Shown here in pieces: positions 44,483-53,239 of a DNA stretch of 64,000 nt. The first letter of the stretch is position 1; every line of letters starts with the position of its first letter. The DNA is taken from assembly GCF_900110275.1 (NCBI RefSeq), contig NZ_FODC01000004.1, positions 682,001 to 746,000 of the forward strand. The letters are read 5' to 3'. The position numbers were made by a program, and so were the translations under genes. The notes beneath the pieces are model-generated. The model was given only the letters and a program-made list of their open reading frames with translations. It made no database searches and had not been told where the DNA came from. The DNA comes from Duganella sp. CF517. GTDB taxonomy: Bacteria; Pseudomonadota; Gammaproteobacteria; Burkholderiales; Burkholderiaceae_D.

Positions 44483-44548
44483 TTGGCGCGAACGACACCC
44501 CTGCTGTCGTTCGCGGTCCTATTTTTCATCGCGGCCTTCTTCCATACT
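44483..44548 (+). promoter_or_regulatory. Candidate AraC-activated promoter (copy C) for the DUF1302 operon
   Basis: TGTCGTTCGCGGTCCTATTT (44505-44524) is the diverged third copy of the block at 5402 and 10893. -35 region TATTTT (44520-44525), 17 bp, then CATACT (44543-44548), the same spacing as in the other two. The core also forms one arm of an 11-bp perfect inverted repeat, CGCGAACGACA (44487-44497) and TGTCGTTCGCG (44505-44515), not seen in copies A and B. Confidence 0.65.
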
Positions 44549-44624
44549 CAAGACCTGACCGGAGACTTTCGGCTTGCAGGCAACGCCGCGGATAGACGGC
44601 AAAAAAATATAATCGGAGACTTAA

Positions 44625-46274
44625 ATGAAGAAATCGAAAGCACGGGATTCGACGCGCTCGTCCGCAATGCGGGCGCTGTTGGTCTCCAGTGGCATGTGTA
44701 GCGCGTTGTACGCCCCGGTCGCCGGCAGTGTCGAGCTCGACACCGGCAACCCCGACATCAAGATGCGCTGGGATAACACCTTCAAATACAGCGCGGCGGC
44801 GCGCGTGCGCGGCCAGGCGCCGGCGCTGCTCGCCAACATCAACGGCGACGACGGCGACCGCAATCTCGACAAGGGCTTGATCTCGAACCGCGTCGACCTG
44901 TTCAGCGAGTTCGACATCACCTACAAGGACTTCGGCGCCCGCGTCACCGGCGCCGCCTGGTACGACCGCGTCTACAACCAGGCCACCGACAACGGTTCGC
45001 CGCGCACGGCCAACGGCGTGGGCAACAGCTACAACGAGTTCTCCCGCGCCGCCCGCAAGGTCCACGGCCGCAACGGCGAACTGCTCGACGCCTTTGTCTT
45101 CGGCAAGGGCGAGCTGGGCACGATACCGGCCTCGTTCCGCTTCGGTAAATACTCCAGCCTGTGGGGCGAGACTCTGTTCTTCGGCAACAACGGCATGGCC
45201 GGCACCATGGCCGGCACCGATATCGTCAAGGCGCTGTCGGTGCCCGGTTCGCAATTCAAGGAAATCGTCCGCCCGGACCGGCAAATCTCGGCGCAGTTCG
45301 CGCTGACGTCCGAGATCACCGTCGGCGGCTACTACAAGTTCAGCTGGGAAGCCAATCGCTTCCCGGTGTCGGGCAGCTATTTCGCCAACGACGACATCCT
45401 GTTCGGCGGCGAGCGGGTGCTGCTGCCGATCCCGCTGCCCAACGGCGGCTATGCCAGCCTGAAGCGCGTCAACGACTACACGCCCAAGGATACGGGGCAG
45501 GGCGGCCTGCAATTCAAGTGGCACCCGGACGACCTCGACCTCGGCTTCTACGTCACCCGCTATCACGACCGCGCGCCGTCGGCCTACGCCTTCCTCGGCA
45601 CCGGCGCCAATCCGGCCATCGGCCAGCTCGGCGTCTACGACGTCGCCTACGCGCAGGGCATCACCGCCTACGGCGTAAGCGCCAGCAAGTCGGTCGGCGA
45701 CATCGTCCTCAACGCCGAGCTGTCGACCCGCCACAACACCTCGCTGGTGGCGTCGCGCCCGATCCTGGTGCCGGTCGGCGTCGCCGCCGACAACGATAAC
45801 AATCCGCGCTACCCGATCGGCAACACGGCGCACGCCAACTTCTCGTTCATCTGGGGCATGGGGCCGAACGCCATCGCGCAGGAAGCCAGCTTCCTCGGCG
45901 AACTGGCGTGGAACCGGCGCCTGTCGGTGAGCCGCAATCCGGAAGCGGTGCTCAATACGTCCGAACGCGACGCCTGGGGCCTGCGCCTGAGCTACGCGCC
46001 CAGCTACCGCCAGGCCCTGCCCGGCGTCGACCTCACCGTCAACACCACCGCCAGCTATTTCCCGAAGGGTAACTCGTCGGCGTTCAACGGTTTCGGCGTC
46101 GACAACGGCGGCGACATGAGCGTGGGACTGGAAGCGACTTACCTCGACAGCTGGAAGGGCAGCGTGAGCTTCACCCACTACTACGGCAACAAGATTTTGC
46201 AACCCGGCAGCATCGTCGCACAACAATTCAAAGACCGCGATTTCATCTCGCTGTCACTTCGCCGCACGTTCTAG
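44625..46274 (+). CDS. DUF1302 family outer-membrane protein
   Basis: A 549-residue protein of the DUF1302 family: export signal within the first 45 residues, then VELDTGNPDIKMRWDNTFKYSAAARV, the family's opening strands, and a C-terminal DFISLSLRRTF typical of barrel proteins. ATG at 44625 follows CGGAGAC. It heads a tightly spaced series with DUF1329, a YCF48-like protein and an MMPL transporter, a gene set that recurs in bacteria degrading hydrophobic or aromatic compounds. The probable role is passage of a hydrophobic substrate across the outer membrane. Its promoter resembles those of the CocE and MFS genes. Confidence 0.88.
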   Translation: MKKSKARDSTRSSAMRALLVSSGMCSALYAPVAGSVELDTGNPDIKMRWDNTFKYSAAARVRGQAPALLANINGDDGDRNLDKGLISNRVDLFSEFDITYKDFGARVTGAAWYDRVYNQATDNGSPRTANGVGNSYNEFSRAARKVHGRNGELLDAFVFGKGELGTIPASFRFGKYSSLWGETLFFGNNGMAGTMAGTDIVKALSVPGSQFKEIVRPDRQISAQFALTSEITVGGYYKFSWEANRFPVSGSYFANDDILFGGERVLLPIPLPNGGYASLKRVNDYTPKDTGQGGLQFKWHPDDLDLGFYVTRYHDRAPSAYAFLGTGANPAIGQLGVYDVAYAQGITAYGVSASKSVGDIVLNAELSTRHNTSLVASRPILVPVGVAADNDNNPRYPIGNTAHANFSFIWGMGPNAIAQEASFLGELAWNRRLSVSRNPEAVLNTSERDAWGLRLSYAPSYRQALPGVDLTVNTTASYFPKGNSSAFNGFGVDNGGDMSVGLEATYLDSWKGSVSFTHYYGNKILQPGSIVAQQFKDRDFISLSLRRTF

Positions 46275-46286
46275 GAGACACATAAC

Positions 46287-47642
46287 ATGAAGCTTGCCAT
46301 GCACCGTAACCGCCTGACCGCCATCGCCGCGATGTTGTGCCTGTCCGCCGCCGGCCACGCCGCCGTGACGCCGCAGGAGGCGGCCGCGCTGAAGACCACG
46401 CTCACGCCGCTGGGCGCCGAGAAGGCCGGCAACCAGGACGGCTCGATTCCCGCCTGGACCGGCGGCATCAAGCCGGGCACCGGCGTCGGCCCCAACGGCC
46501 GCCGCGACGACCCGTTCGCCGACGACAAGAAGCTGTACACGATCACGGCGAAAAACGTCGACGAGTACAGCGGCAAACTGACCGACGGCGTCAAGGCGCT
46601 GATCAAGAAATACCCGAACAGCTTCCGCGTCGACGTCTATCCGACCCGCCGCACGGCGGCGGCGCCGGGCTGGATGTACGAGAACACCTTGAAGAACGCC
46701 ACCCAGGGCAAGATGACCGACGGCCAGTTCCCCGAGAAGGTGTTCGGCGGCGTGCCGTTCCCGATACCGAAAACCGGCGCGGAGGTCATGTGGAACAGCG
46801 TGCTGTTCTGGCGTGGCGCCGCCTACCACGTCGACGTCCAGGCCTTCCTCGGCACCAGCGACGGCAACATCGTCATGACCGTCGATGCCGGCAACGACCT
46901 GCAGTTCCCGTACTACGACGAATCCTACCGCGACAAGTTCACCGGCGAATGGCTGCTGGCGCGCGTGCTCAACTACGGTCCGCCGATCCGCGCCGGCGAA
47001 GCGCTGCTGGTGCGCAACCAGTTCGACGACGCCAAGTCGCGCGGCTATGTCTACGTGACGGGCCAGCGCCGCGTGCGCCGCCTGCCCAACCTGTGCTGCG
47101 ATACGCCGTCGCCGGCGTCGGCCGGCGTCATGACGTTCGACGAGATCGGCGTGTTCACGGGCAGCCTGGAACGCTTCAACTGGAAGATCGTGGGCAAGAA
47201 GGAAATCATCGTGCCGTACAACTCGAACCGCATCCTGGTGCCGCCCAAGACCAGCACCGTGATCCAGCCGAACCACCTCAATCCGGACTACGTGCGGTGG
47301 GAATTGCACCGCGTCTGGGTGGTCGAGGCGACCCTGGCCAGCGGCAAGCGCCACGCGGCCAAGCGCAACCTGTACTACATCGACGAGGACACCTGGATGC
47401 CGGTGCTGGGCGACCGCTTCGACGCCAAGAACGAGCTGTGGCGCACGCTGTTCTCGCTGCCGCTGGCGGCGCCGGACCTGCCGGGCGCGATCCAGGGACC
47501 GTACGGTTTCTATGATCTGCTGGGCGGCACCTGGTTCTCGTCGCAGCACATGAACGAGACCAAGGTCCAGTACAAGTTCCAGAAGCCCAAGCCGGAATCG
47601 ACATTCACGCCGGACGCGCTGGCGGGCGAGGGCGTTCGTTGA
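46287..47642 (+). CDS. DUF1329 family periplasmic/outer-membrane lipoprotein-like protein
   Basis: A 451-residue secreted protein. Signal peptide ends near GHAAV; the mature N-terminus VTPQEAAALKTTLTPLGAEKAGNQDGSIPAWTGG is the DUF1329 hallmark. DUF1329 proteins have a LolA/LolB-like fold and nearly always accompany DUF1302 proteins. It starts 13 bp after the DUF1302 gene with AGGAG upstream. It probably shuttles lipophilic substrate across the periplasm; this is inference from family association. Confidence 0.88.
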   Translation: MKLAMHRNRLTAIAAMLCLSAAGHAAVTPQEAAALKTTLTPLGAEKAGNQDGSIPAWTGGIKPGTGVGPNGRRDDPFADDKKLYTITAKNVDEYSGKLTDGVKALIKKYPNSFRVDVYPTRRTAAAPGWMYENTLKNATQGKMTDGQFPEKVFGGVPFPIPKTGAEVMWNSVLFWRGAAYHVDVQAFLGTSDGNIVMTVDAGNDLQFPYYDESYRDKFTGEWLLARVLNYGPPIRAGEALLVRNQFDDAKSRGYVYVTGQRRVRRLPNLCCDTPSPASAGVMTFDEIGVFTGSLERFNWKIVGKKEIIVPYNSNRILVPPKTSTVIQPNHLNPDYVRWELHRVWVVEATLASGKRHAAKRNLYYIDEDTWMPVLGDRFDAKNELWRTLFSLPLAAPDLPGAIQGPYGFYDLLGGTWFSSQHMNETKVQYKFQKPKPESTFTPDALAGEGVR

Positions 47643-47644
47643 AC

Positions 47645-48763
47645 ATGCGTGCACATCTTGTGGTCGGCGCGGTCCTGTGCACCGCGCTCGCAGCGTCGCC
47701 AGGCGCCCTGGCCCAGGCCCAGGCCCTGACCGATCCGATGCAGCGCGAGGCGGTGGCCGCGCGCCGCCTCGACAAGGCGGTGCTGCTGAGCGCCGCGTCG
47801 GCCGGCGCGCGCGTGGTCGCCGTCGGGGAACGCGGCATCGTCGCCTTGTCCGACGACCAGGGAAAAACCTGGCGCCAGGCCAAGCGGGTGCCCACCAGCG
47901 TCACCTTGACGATCGTCAAATTCGTCGGCGAGAAGTCGGGCTGGGCCGCCGGTCACGGCGGCGTCGTGCTGCACACCGGCGATGGCGGCGAGAGCTGGGT
48001 GCTCAAGCTTGACGGCTTGCGCGCCGCGCAACTGATGTTGCAGCACGCGCAAGCGGAACAACAGCGCGGCGCGCCCAACGCCGCCGCGCTGCTGAACGAG
48101 GCGCAACGGCTGGTCCAGGACGGCGCCGACAAGCCGTTCTTCGACCTCGAGGCCAGCGACGAGCGGCACGCCGTGCTGGTCGGCGCCGCCGGACTGGTGT
48201 TTTCGACCGCCGACGGCGGCGCGAGCTGGCAGCCGTGGGGCGGGCGCTTCGACAATCCGCGCGCCCTGAACCTGTACGCGATCCGCCGCATCGGCGCCAA
48301 CCTGCTGGTGGCCGGCGAACAGGGGCTGGTGTTCCATTCGGCCGACGACGGCGCGACGTTCGCCAGGCTCAAAAGCCCGTACGACGGCAGCTGGTTCACC
48401 GCCGCCCGCCAGGGTGAGGACCGGTTCGTCGTCGCCGGGCTGCGCGGCAACGCCTACCGGCTCGGCGCCGACGGCAACGTCTGGACCCGGATCGGCGGCG
48501 TGCCGCCGGTGTCGTTCATGAGCGCGGCCGCCGCCACGGCCGACTGCACGGTGCTGGCGAACCAGGGCGGCCAGCTGTTTTCGGTGACGACACGGCAGGA
48601 CCAGGCGCGGCGCGTCGACGCGCAGCCGCTGCCGCCGGTGACGACGACGCTGCAACTGGCCGGCGGCGCGTGGCTGGCCTTCACCATGAATGGCATTTTT
48701 CAACTCGGTCAGCTTAAGAACGCCTGTTCCCCGGCCACCTCACTGGATAGCGGTAAACCATGA
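47645..48763 (+). CDS. YCF48/BNR-repeat-like periplasmic protein
   Basis: A 372-residue protein with a signal peptide (VVGAVLCTALAASPGALAQAQ) and repeated beta-propeller-like motifs: SDDQGKTWRQ, HTGDGGESWV, TADGGASWQ and SADDGATF. These match the YCF48 / photosystem-assembly-factor-like propeller family found between DUF1329 and MMPL genes. It starts 3 bp after DUF1329 and its stop overlaps the next start by 4 bp (ATGA). It is a likely structural or assembly partner of the transporter. Confidence 0.85.
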   Translation: MRAHLVVGAVLCTALAASPGALAQAQALTDPMQREAVAARRLDKAVLLSAASAGARVVAVGERGIVALSDDQGKTWRQAKRVPTSVTLTIVKFVGEKSGWAAGHGGVVLHTGDGGESWVLKLDGLRAAQLMLQHAQAEQQRGAPNAAALLNEAQRLVQDGADKPFFDLEASDERHAVLVGAAGLVFSTADGGASWQPWGGRFDNPRALNLYAIRRIGANLLVAGEQGLVFHSADDGATFARLKSPYDGSWFTAARQGEDRFVVAGLRGNAYRLGADGNVWTRIGGVPPVSFMSAAAATADCTVLANQGGQLFSVTTRQDQARRVDAQPLPPVTTTLQLAGGAWLAFTMNGIFQLGQLKNACSPATSLDSGKP

Positions 48764-51219
48764 GCCCATATGACGTTAAAAACCTGGCCGACTTCGACAA
48801 GAAGTCGGGCTCGGCGGTCGAGAAATTATTGTTCAACCACCGTTGGACCATCCTGTTGCTGTGCGCGCTGGTCACGGCCGTGCTGGGATGGCAGACCACC
48901 AAGCTCAAATTCAACACCAGCTTTGAAAAGACGATCCCGGTCAGCCACCCGTATGTCGCCAATTTCCTGCAATACCGCAGCGAGCTGACCGGCCTGAGCA
49001 ATGCCGTGCGGATCGCCGTCGAAAGCACCGACGGCAGCATCTACGATCCGGCCTATCTCGCCACGCTGCAGAAGATCAACGACGCGGTGTTCCTGCTGCC
49101 CGGGGTCGACCGCCAGTTCGTCAAGTCGCTGTGGACGCCCAACACGCGCTGGGCCGCCGTCACCGAGGAGGGGCTCGAAGGTGGGCCGGTCATTCCGATG
49201 GATTACGACGGTTCGCCGGAAGCCAGGCAGATCCTGAAAACCAATGTGGCCCGGTCCGGCGAGATCGGCCAGATCGTCGCGCTCAACGAGAGATCGAGCG
49301 TGATCTATCTGCCGTTGCTGGCGCGCGACGCCAAGGGCGAGCTGCTCGACTACGCCGCGCTGTCGGCGCAGATCGAAGCGGTCCGCAAGCAGTACGAAAA
49401 CCAGCACGTCAAGCTGCACGTGACCGGCTTCGCGAAGGTCGCGGGCGACCTGATCGCCGGCCTCAAGGAGTTCCTGCTGTTCTTCGCGCTGGCCGTCGCC
49501 ATCGGCGCGGCGACCTTGTATCTGTTCGCCCGCAGCATGCGCTGCACGGTGCTGGTGGTGGCCAGCTCGCTGGTGGCGGTGATCTGGCAACTGGGCTTGT
49601 TGCCGATCCTCGGCTACCAGCTCGATCCGTATTCGATCCTGGTGCCGTTCCTGGTGTTCGCCATCGGCATGAGCCACGGCGCCCAGAAAATGAACGGCAT
49701 CATGCAGGACATCGGCCGCGGCATCGACAAGCTGGTCGCCGCGCGCTACACGTTCCGGCGCCTGTTCCTGGCCGGACTGACGGCGCTGTTCGCCGACGCG
49801 GTGGGCTTCGCGGTGCTGATGATCATCGATATCCAGGTGATCCGCGAGCTGGCCATCGCCGCCAGCATCGGCGTGGCCGCGTTGATCTTCACCAACCTGA
49901 TCCTGCTGCCCATCCTGTTGTCGTACACCGGCGTCGGCAAGCGGGCGGCCGCGCGCAGCCTGAAAATCGACACCCGCAACGAGAGCGGCGCCGTGAAGAA
50001 CCCGGTGTGGACCTTCCTCGACCGTTTCACGCGGCGCACATGGGCCGGCGGGGCGGTGCTGGCCATGGTGGCCATGTCGGCGGGCGGTTTCTACGTGGCG
50101 CAATCGCTCAAGATCGGCGACCTCGATCCGGGCGCGCCGGAGTTGCGCGAGCACTCGCGCTACAACCGCGACGCCAAGTTCATGACCGCGAACTACGGCG
50201 CCAGCAGCGACGTCTTCGCCGTCATGGTCAAGACGCCGCAGCAGGCGTGTTCGAGCTACGAGACCGTCATGCGCATCGACGCGCTCGAATGGGAGTTGCG
50301 CCAGATCGACGGCGTCGAGACCACCAACACGCTGGCGATGCTGGTCCGGCGCATGATGACGGGCTTGAACGAGGGCAACTTCAAATGGTACGACGTGCCC
50401 CACAACCAAAGCATGCTCAACACCATCACGGCCGGCGCGCCGCGCGGGCTGTACAACGAAACCTGCAGCATGCTGACCGTCTACGTGTATCTGAAGGACC
50501 ACAAGGCCGACACGTTGAGCCGGGTGGCCGACCGGGTCGAGGCGTTCGCCAGGGCCAACAGCACCAAGGACACGCAATTCATCCTGGCGGCGGGCAGCGC
50601 CGGCATCGAGGCGGCCACCAACATGGTGGTCAAGAAGGCCTGGCGTGAAATGCTGTTGCTGGTGTATGTCGCCGTCGCGCTGCTGTGCTACGTGACGTTC
50701 CGCTCGTGGCGCGCGGTGGTGGTGGCGGTGCTGCCGCTGATCGTGACGTCGATCCTGGCCGAGGCGTTGATGGTGGCGCTGGGCATCGGCGTCAAGGTCG
50801 CCACCTTGCCCGTCATCGCGCTGGGCGTGGGCATCGGCGTCGACTACGCGCTGTACATGCTGTCGGTGATGCTGGCGCAGATGAAGGCGGGAAAAACGCT
50901 GTCGCAGGCCTACCACGGCGCGCTGCTGTTCACCGGAAAGATCGTCATGTTGACCGGCATCACCCTGGCGCTCGGCGTGGCCACGTGGGTGTTCTCGGAC
51001 ATCAAGTTCCAGGCGGACATGGGCATCCTGCTGGCGTTCATGTTCATCTGGAACATGGTCGGCGCGGTGATCTTCCTGCCGGCGCTGGCCTACTTCCTGC
51101 TGCCGGGGCCGGACCAGCGCGGACGCGACGCCGCCGCCACGCCGGCGCCGGGGACGGCGTCGGACCTGGCCGGCGCGCCGGCATTACCGATGAGCGCCGA
51201 GCTGTCGCGCAGCGCCTGA
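48760..51219 (+). CDS. MMPL/RND-family transporter
   Basis: An 819-residue inner-membrane protein with two repeats of the RND/MMPL architecture. Helix 1 at about 30-50, a periplasmic loop, then five helices (240-400) including ILVPFLVFAIGMSHGAQKMNG; a second half starts near 430, with LPVIALGVGIGVDYALYMLS as the matching motif. Both halves carry the sterol-sensing-like helix cluster. MMPL proteins move lipids and hydrophobic molecules. It completes the DUF1302-DUF1329-YCF48-MMPL unit by ATGA overlap. Direction of transport cannot be decided from sequence. Confidence 0.9.
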   Translation: MSPYDVKNLADFDKKSGSAVEKLLFNHRWTILLLCALVTAVLGWQTTKLKFNTSFEKTIPVSHPYVANFLQYRSELTGLSNAVRIAVESTDGSIYDPAYLATLQKINDAVFLLPGVDRQFVKSLWTPNTRWAAVTEEGLEGGPVIPMDYDGSPEARQILKTNVARSGEIGQIVALNERSSVIYLPLLARDAKGELLDYAALSAQIEAVRKQYENQHVKLHVTGFAKVAGDLIAGLKEFLLFFALAVAIGAATLYLFARSMRCTVLVVASSLVAVIWQLGLLPILGYQLDPYSILVPFLVFAIGMSHGAQKMNGIMQDIGRGIDKLVAARYTFRRLFLAGLTALFADAVGFAVLMIIDIQVIRELAIAASIGVAALIFTNLILLPILLSYTGVGKRAAARSLKIDTRNESGAVKNPVWTFLDRFTRRTWAGGAVLAMVAMSAGGFYVAQSLKIGDLDPGAPELREHSRYNRDAKFMTANYGASSDVFAVMVKTPQQACSSYETVMRIDALEWELRQIDGVETTNTLAMLVRRMMTGLNEGNFKWYDVPHNQSMLNTITAGAPRGLYNETCSMLTVYVYLKDHKADTLSRVADRVEAFARANSTKDTQFILAAGSAGIEAATNMVVKKAWREMLLLVYVAVALLCYVTFRSWRAVVVAVLPLIVTSILAEALMVALGIGVKVATLPVIALGVGIGVDYALYMLSVMLAQMKAGKTLSQAYHGALLFTGKIVMLTGITLALGVATWVFSDIKFQADMGILLAFMFIWNMVGAVIFLPALAYFLLPGPDQRGRDAAATPAPGTASDLAGAPALPMSAELSRSA

Positions 51220-51274
51220 CACCGATGTAGCAATGAGCAGTGATTTTTGATTTATCAATATTGGAGAATGACGT

Positions 51275-51799
51275 ATGAGCGTATTACAAGACAAAGCGGA
51301 AATTATCGAAGTCATCAACCTGTACGGCATCGCGCTCGACGCCCACGCGTGGGACTTGCTGGACGACGTGTTCACCAAGGATGTGCACGCCGAGTTCGGC
51401 CCGGCCGGCGCCGTGTGGAAGTCGGTCGACGCGCTCAAGTTCGCCTTCAAGGACTTCCATGAGACCTTGACCAACCACATGCACACGATGACCGGCTCCT
51501 GCGTCCACGTCGACGGCGACAAGGCCAACGCTTTCACCTACGGCGACTGGCTGCTGTCGCGCGACAGCGCCGTCGGCGGCCCGGACTGGGTTGGCCGTGG
51601 CTGGTACGACGACGAACTGGTGCGCACGCCCGAGGGCTGGCGCATCAGCAGCCGCGTGTGCCGCCTGCTGTCGTGGACCGGCAATCCCAACGTGCCGGAG
51701 CCGGCCTACGAACAGCGTCCGGTGATGACCACCCACACGCTGCGCGGCCACCACGAAGCCGGGAAGATCAAGTTCTTCAAGGCCATCGCCAGGAAGTAA
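51275..51799 (+). CDS. SnoaL-like / NTF2-fold protein
   Basis: A 174-residue protein of the nuclear-transport-factor-2 fold (SnoaL_4 type): LQDKAEIIEVINLYGIALDAHAWDLLDDVFTKDVHAEFGP opens the cone, and GWRISSRVCRLLSWTGNP closes it. Members include polyketide cyclases, ketosteroid isomerases and aromatic ring-hydroxylating subunits; which it resembles functionally cannot be told. It has TGGAGA ahead of the ATG and lies 55 bp after the transporter and 3 bp before an MFS gene. A catalytic role in the pathway is likely. Confidence 0.82.
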   Translation: MSVLQDKAEIIEVINLYGIALDAHAWDLLDDVFTKDVHAEFGPAGAVWKSVDALKFAFKDFHETLTNHMHTMTGSCVHVDGDKANAFTYGDWLLSRDSAVGGPDWVGRGWYDDELVRTPEGWRISSRVCRLLSWTGNPNVPEPAYEQRPVMTTHTLRGHHEAGKIKFFKAIARK

Positions 51800-51802
51800 G
51801 TC

Positions 51803-53041
51803 TTGCGGCACGCTCCCGGCCCGCCCGCTTCGGCCTTCGCGCCCCTGCGCCTGCCGGGATTTCGCATGTTGTGGCTGGTCTGGCTGGGCGCCAACCTGAC
51901 CATGTGGATGAACGACGTCGCCTCCGCCTGGCTGATGACTTCGTTGACGGGCAACGCCTTCATGATCGCGCTGGTGCAGTCGGCGTCGACGCTGCCGTTG
52001 TTCCTGCTGGGCCTGCCCAGCGGCGCGCTGGCCGACCTGTTGGACCGGCGCCGCTATTTGGCGTGGACCCATGCATGGGTCGCCGGCGTCGCCCTGGCGC
52101 TGGCCGCGCTGACCTTTTTCGGCGCCCTGAACGCGCCGTTGCTGCTGCTGTGCAGTTTTCTCAATGGCATCGGCATGGCGATGCGCTGGCCGCTGTTCGC
52201 CGCCATCGTGCCGCAGCTGGTGCGGCGCGACGACCTGCCGGCCGCGCTGGCCCTCAACGGTATCGCCGGCAACATGGCGCGCATCATCGGCCCGCTCATC
52301 GCCGGCGCGCTGCTGGCCGGCGCCGGCAGCGCCTGCGTGTATCTGCTCAACGCGCTGCTGAGCTGCGCGGCGCTGGCGCTGATCCTGCGCTGGCGGCCGG
52401 CGCCCGAAGCCAGCGCGCCGCCTCCCGAGCGCTTTGTCGCGGCCATGCGCGCCGGCTTGTGGCACGTGCTCGGCCGCGCGCAACTGCGCAACATCCTGTT
52501 GCGCATCTTCCTGTTCTTCCTGCAAGCGACCGCGCTGATGGCGCTGCTGCCGCTGGTGGCGCTGCGTCTGGCCGGCGGCGGCGCCGGCGCCGGCGCCTTC
52601 ACCACGCTGCTGGTGGCCATGGGCGCCGGCGCGGTGCTGGCCGCCTTCAATCTGCACCGGCTGCGGCGCCTGGCCGGTCCCGACACGCTGGTCGGCGTCG
52701 GCGTCTGCGTCCACGCCGCCGCCTCGGCCGTGGCGGTGCTGGCGCCCGGCATGGGGCTGGCGGCGGCGGCCCTGGCGGTCGCCGGCATGGCGTGGATCGC
52801 CACCGCCAACGCGTTGACGGTGGCGATGCAGCTGGCGTTGCCGGACCGGGTGCGCGCCCGCGCCATGGCGATTTACCAGATGGCCGTGATGGGCGGCAGC
52901 GCCGCCGGCGCGGCGTTGTGGGGCTATGTCGCCAGCGTCGGATCGGTGCGCGCCAGCGTGCTTGCCGCCGCCGTGCTGGGACCGCTCGTGTGGTGGTCGA
53001 CCAGGCGCCTTGGCGTCGGCGCCGCGCACGGGCAAGCCTGA
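51803..53041 (+). CDS. MFS transporter (MFS_3 / drug-efflux-like)
   Basis: A 412-residue, twelve-helix major facilitator of the MFS_3 group (FRMLWLVWLGANLTMWMNDVASAWLMTSLTG; QSASTLPLFLLGLPSGALADLLDRRRYL). Members often export siderophores or toxic compounds. The TTG start at 51803 is preceded by AGGAAG at 6-bp spacing and lies 3 bp after the SnoaL stop codon. It may remove toxic intermediates. It ends 18 bp before a TetR-controlled promoter. Confidence 0.82.
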   Translation: MRHAPGPPASAFAPLRLPGFRMLWLVWLGANLTMWMNDVASAWLMTSLTGNAFMIALVQSASTLPLFLLGLPSGALADLLDRRRYLAWTHAWVAGVALALAALTFFGALNAPLLLLCSFLNGIGMAMRWPLFAAIVPQLVRRDDLPAALALNGIAGNMARIIGPLIAGALLAGAGSACVYLLNALLSCAALALILRWRPAPEASAPPPERFVAAMRAGLWHVLGRAQLRNILLRIFLFFLQATALMALLPLVALRLAGGGAGAGAFTTLLVAMGAGAVLAAFNLHRLRRLAGPDTLVGVGVCVHAAASAVAVLAPGMGLAAAALAVAGMAWIATANALTVAMQLALPDRVRARAMAIYQMAVMGGSAAGAALWGYVASVGSVRASVLAAAVLGPLVWWSTRRLGVGAAHGQA

Positions 53042-53059
53042 TTTTTCTTTGCTTTGCCA

Positions 53060-53104
53060 TTGACACTGCGCGGCGTCTTGAATAATATCAATGCGTGTTG
53101 ATAT
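53060..53104 (+). promoter_or_regulatory. TetR-regulated promoter of the monooxygenase operon (site 2 of 4)
   Basis: -35 TTGACA (53060-53065), 17 bp, -10 TAATAT (53083-53088). The operator ATATCAATGCGTGTTGATAT (53085-53104) overlaps the -10. A near-consensus promoter with an overlapping palindrome is the standard arrangement for strong repression. Confidence 0.88.
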
Positions 53105-53161
53105 AATTTTTCGCCGCAGCACTTGACAGCCGAAACATAAAAAACGGAGGGGACAACAGAC

Positions 53162-53227
53162 ATGATGCACGCCACTTCCATCGGGGCCGCGCCGACCCGC
53201 GCCGCGCACCCGCAACCAGCCGCTTAA
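53162..53227 (+). CDS. Small leader ORF (21 codons)
   Basis: A 21-residue reading frame starting MMHATSIGAAPTR and ending in TAA, 12 bp before the FAD monooxygenase start. It has the best ribosome-binding site of the operon (CGGAGGGG, about 9 bp ahead of the ATG), whereas the monooxygenase itself has only a weak AGG. No rare-codon run or obvious attenuator hairpin is seen. It may act by translational coupling. It could also be a chance ORF following an upstream ribosome site. Confidence 0.4.
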   Translation: MMHATSIGAAPTRAAHPQPAA

Positions 53228-53239
53228 GCCAGGATGACT

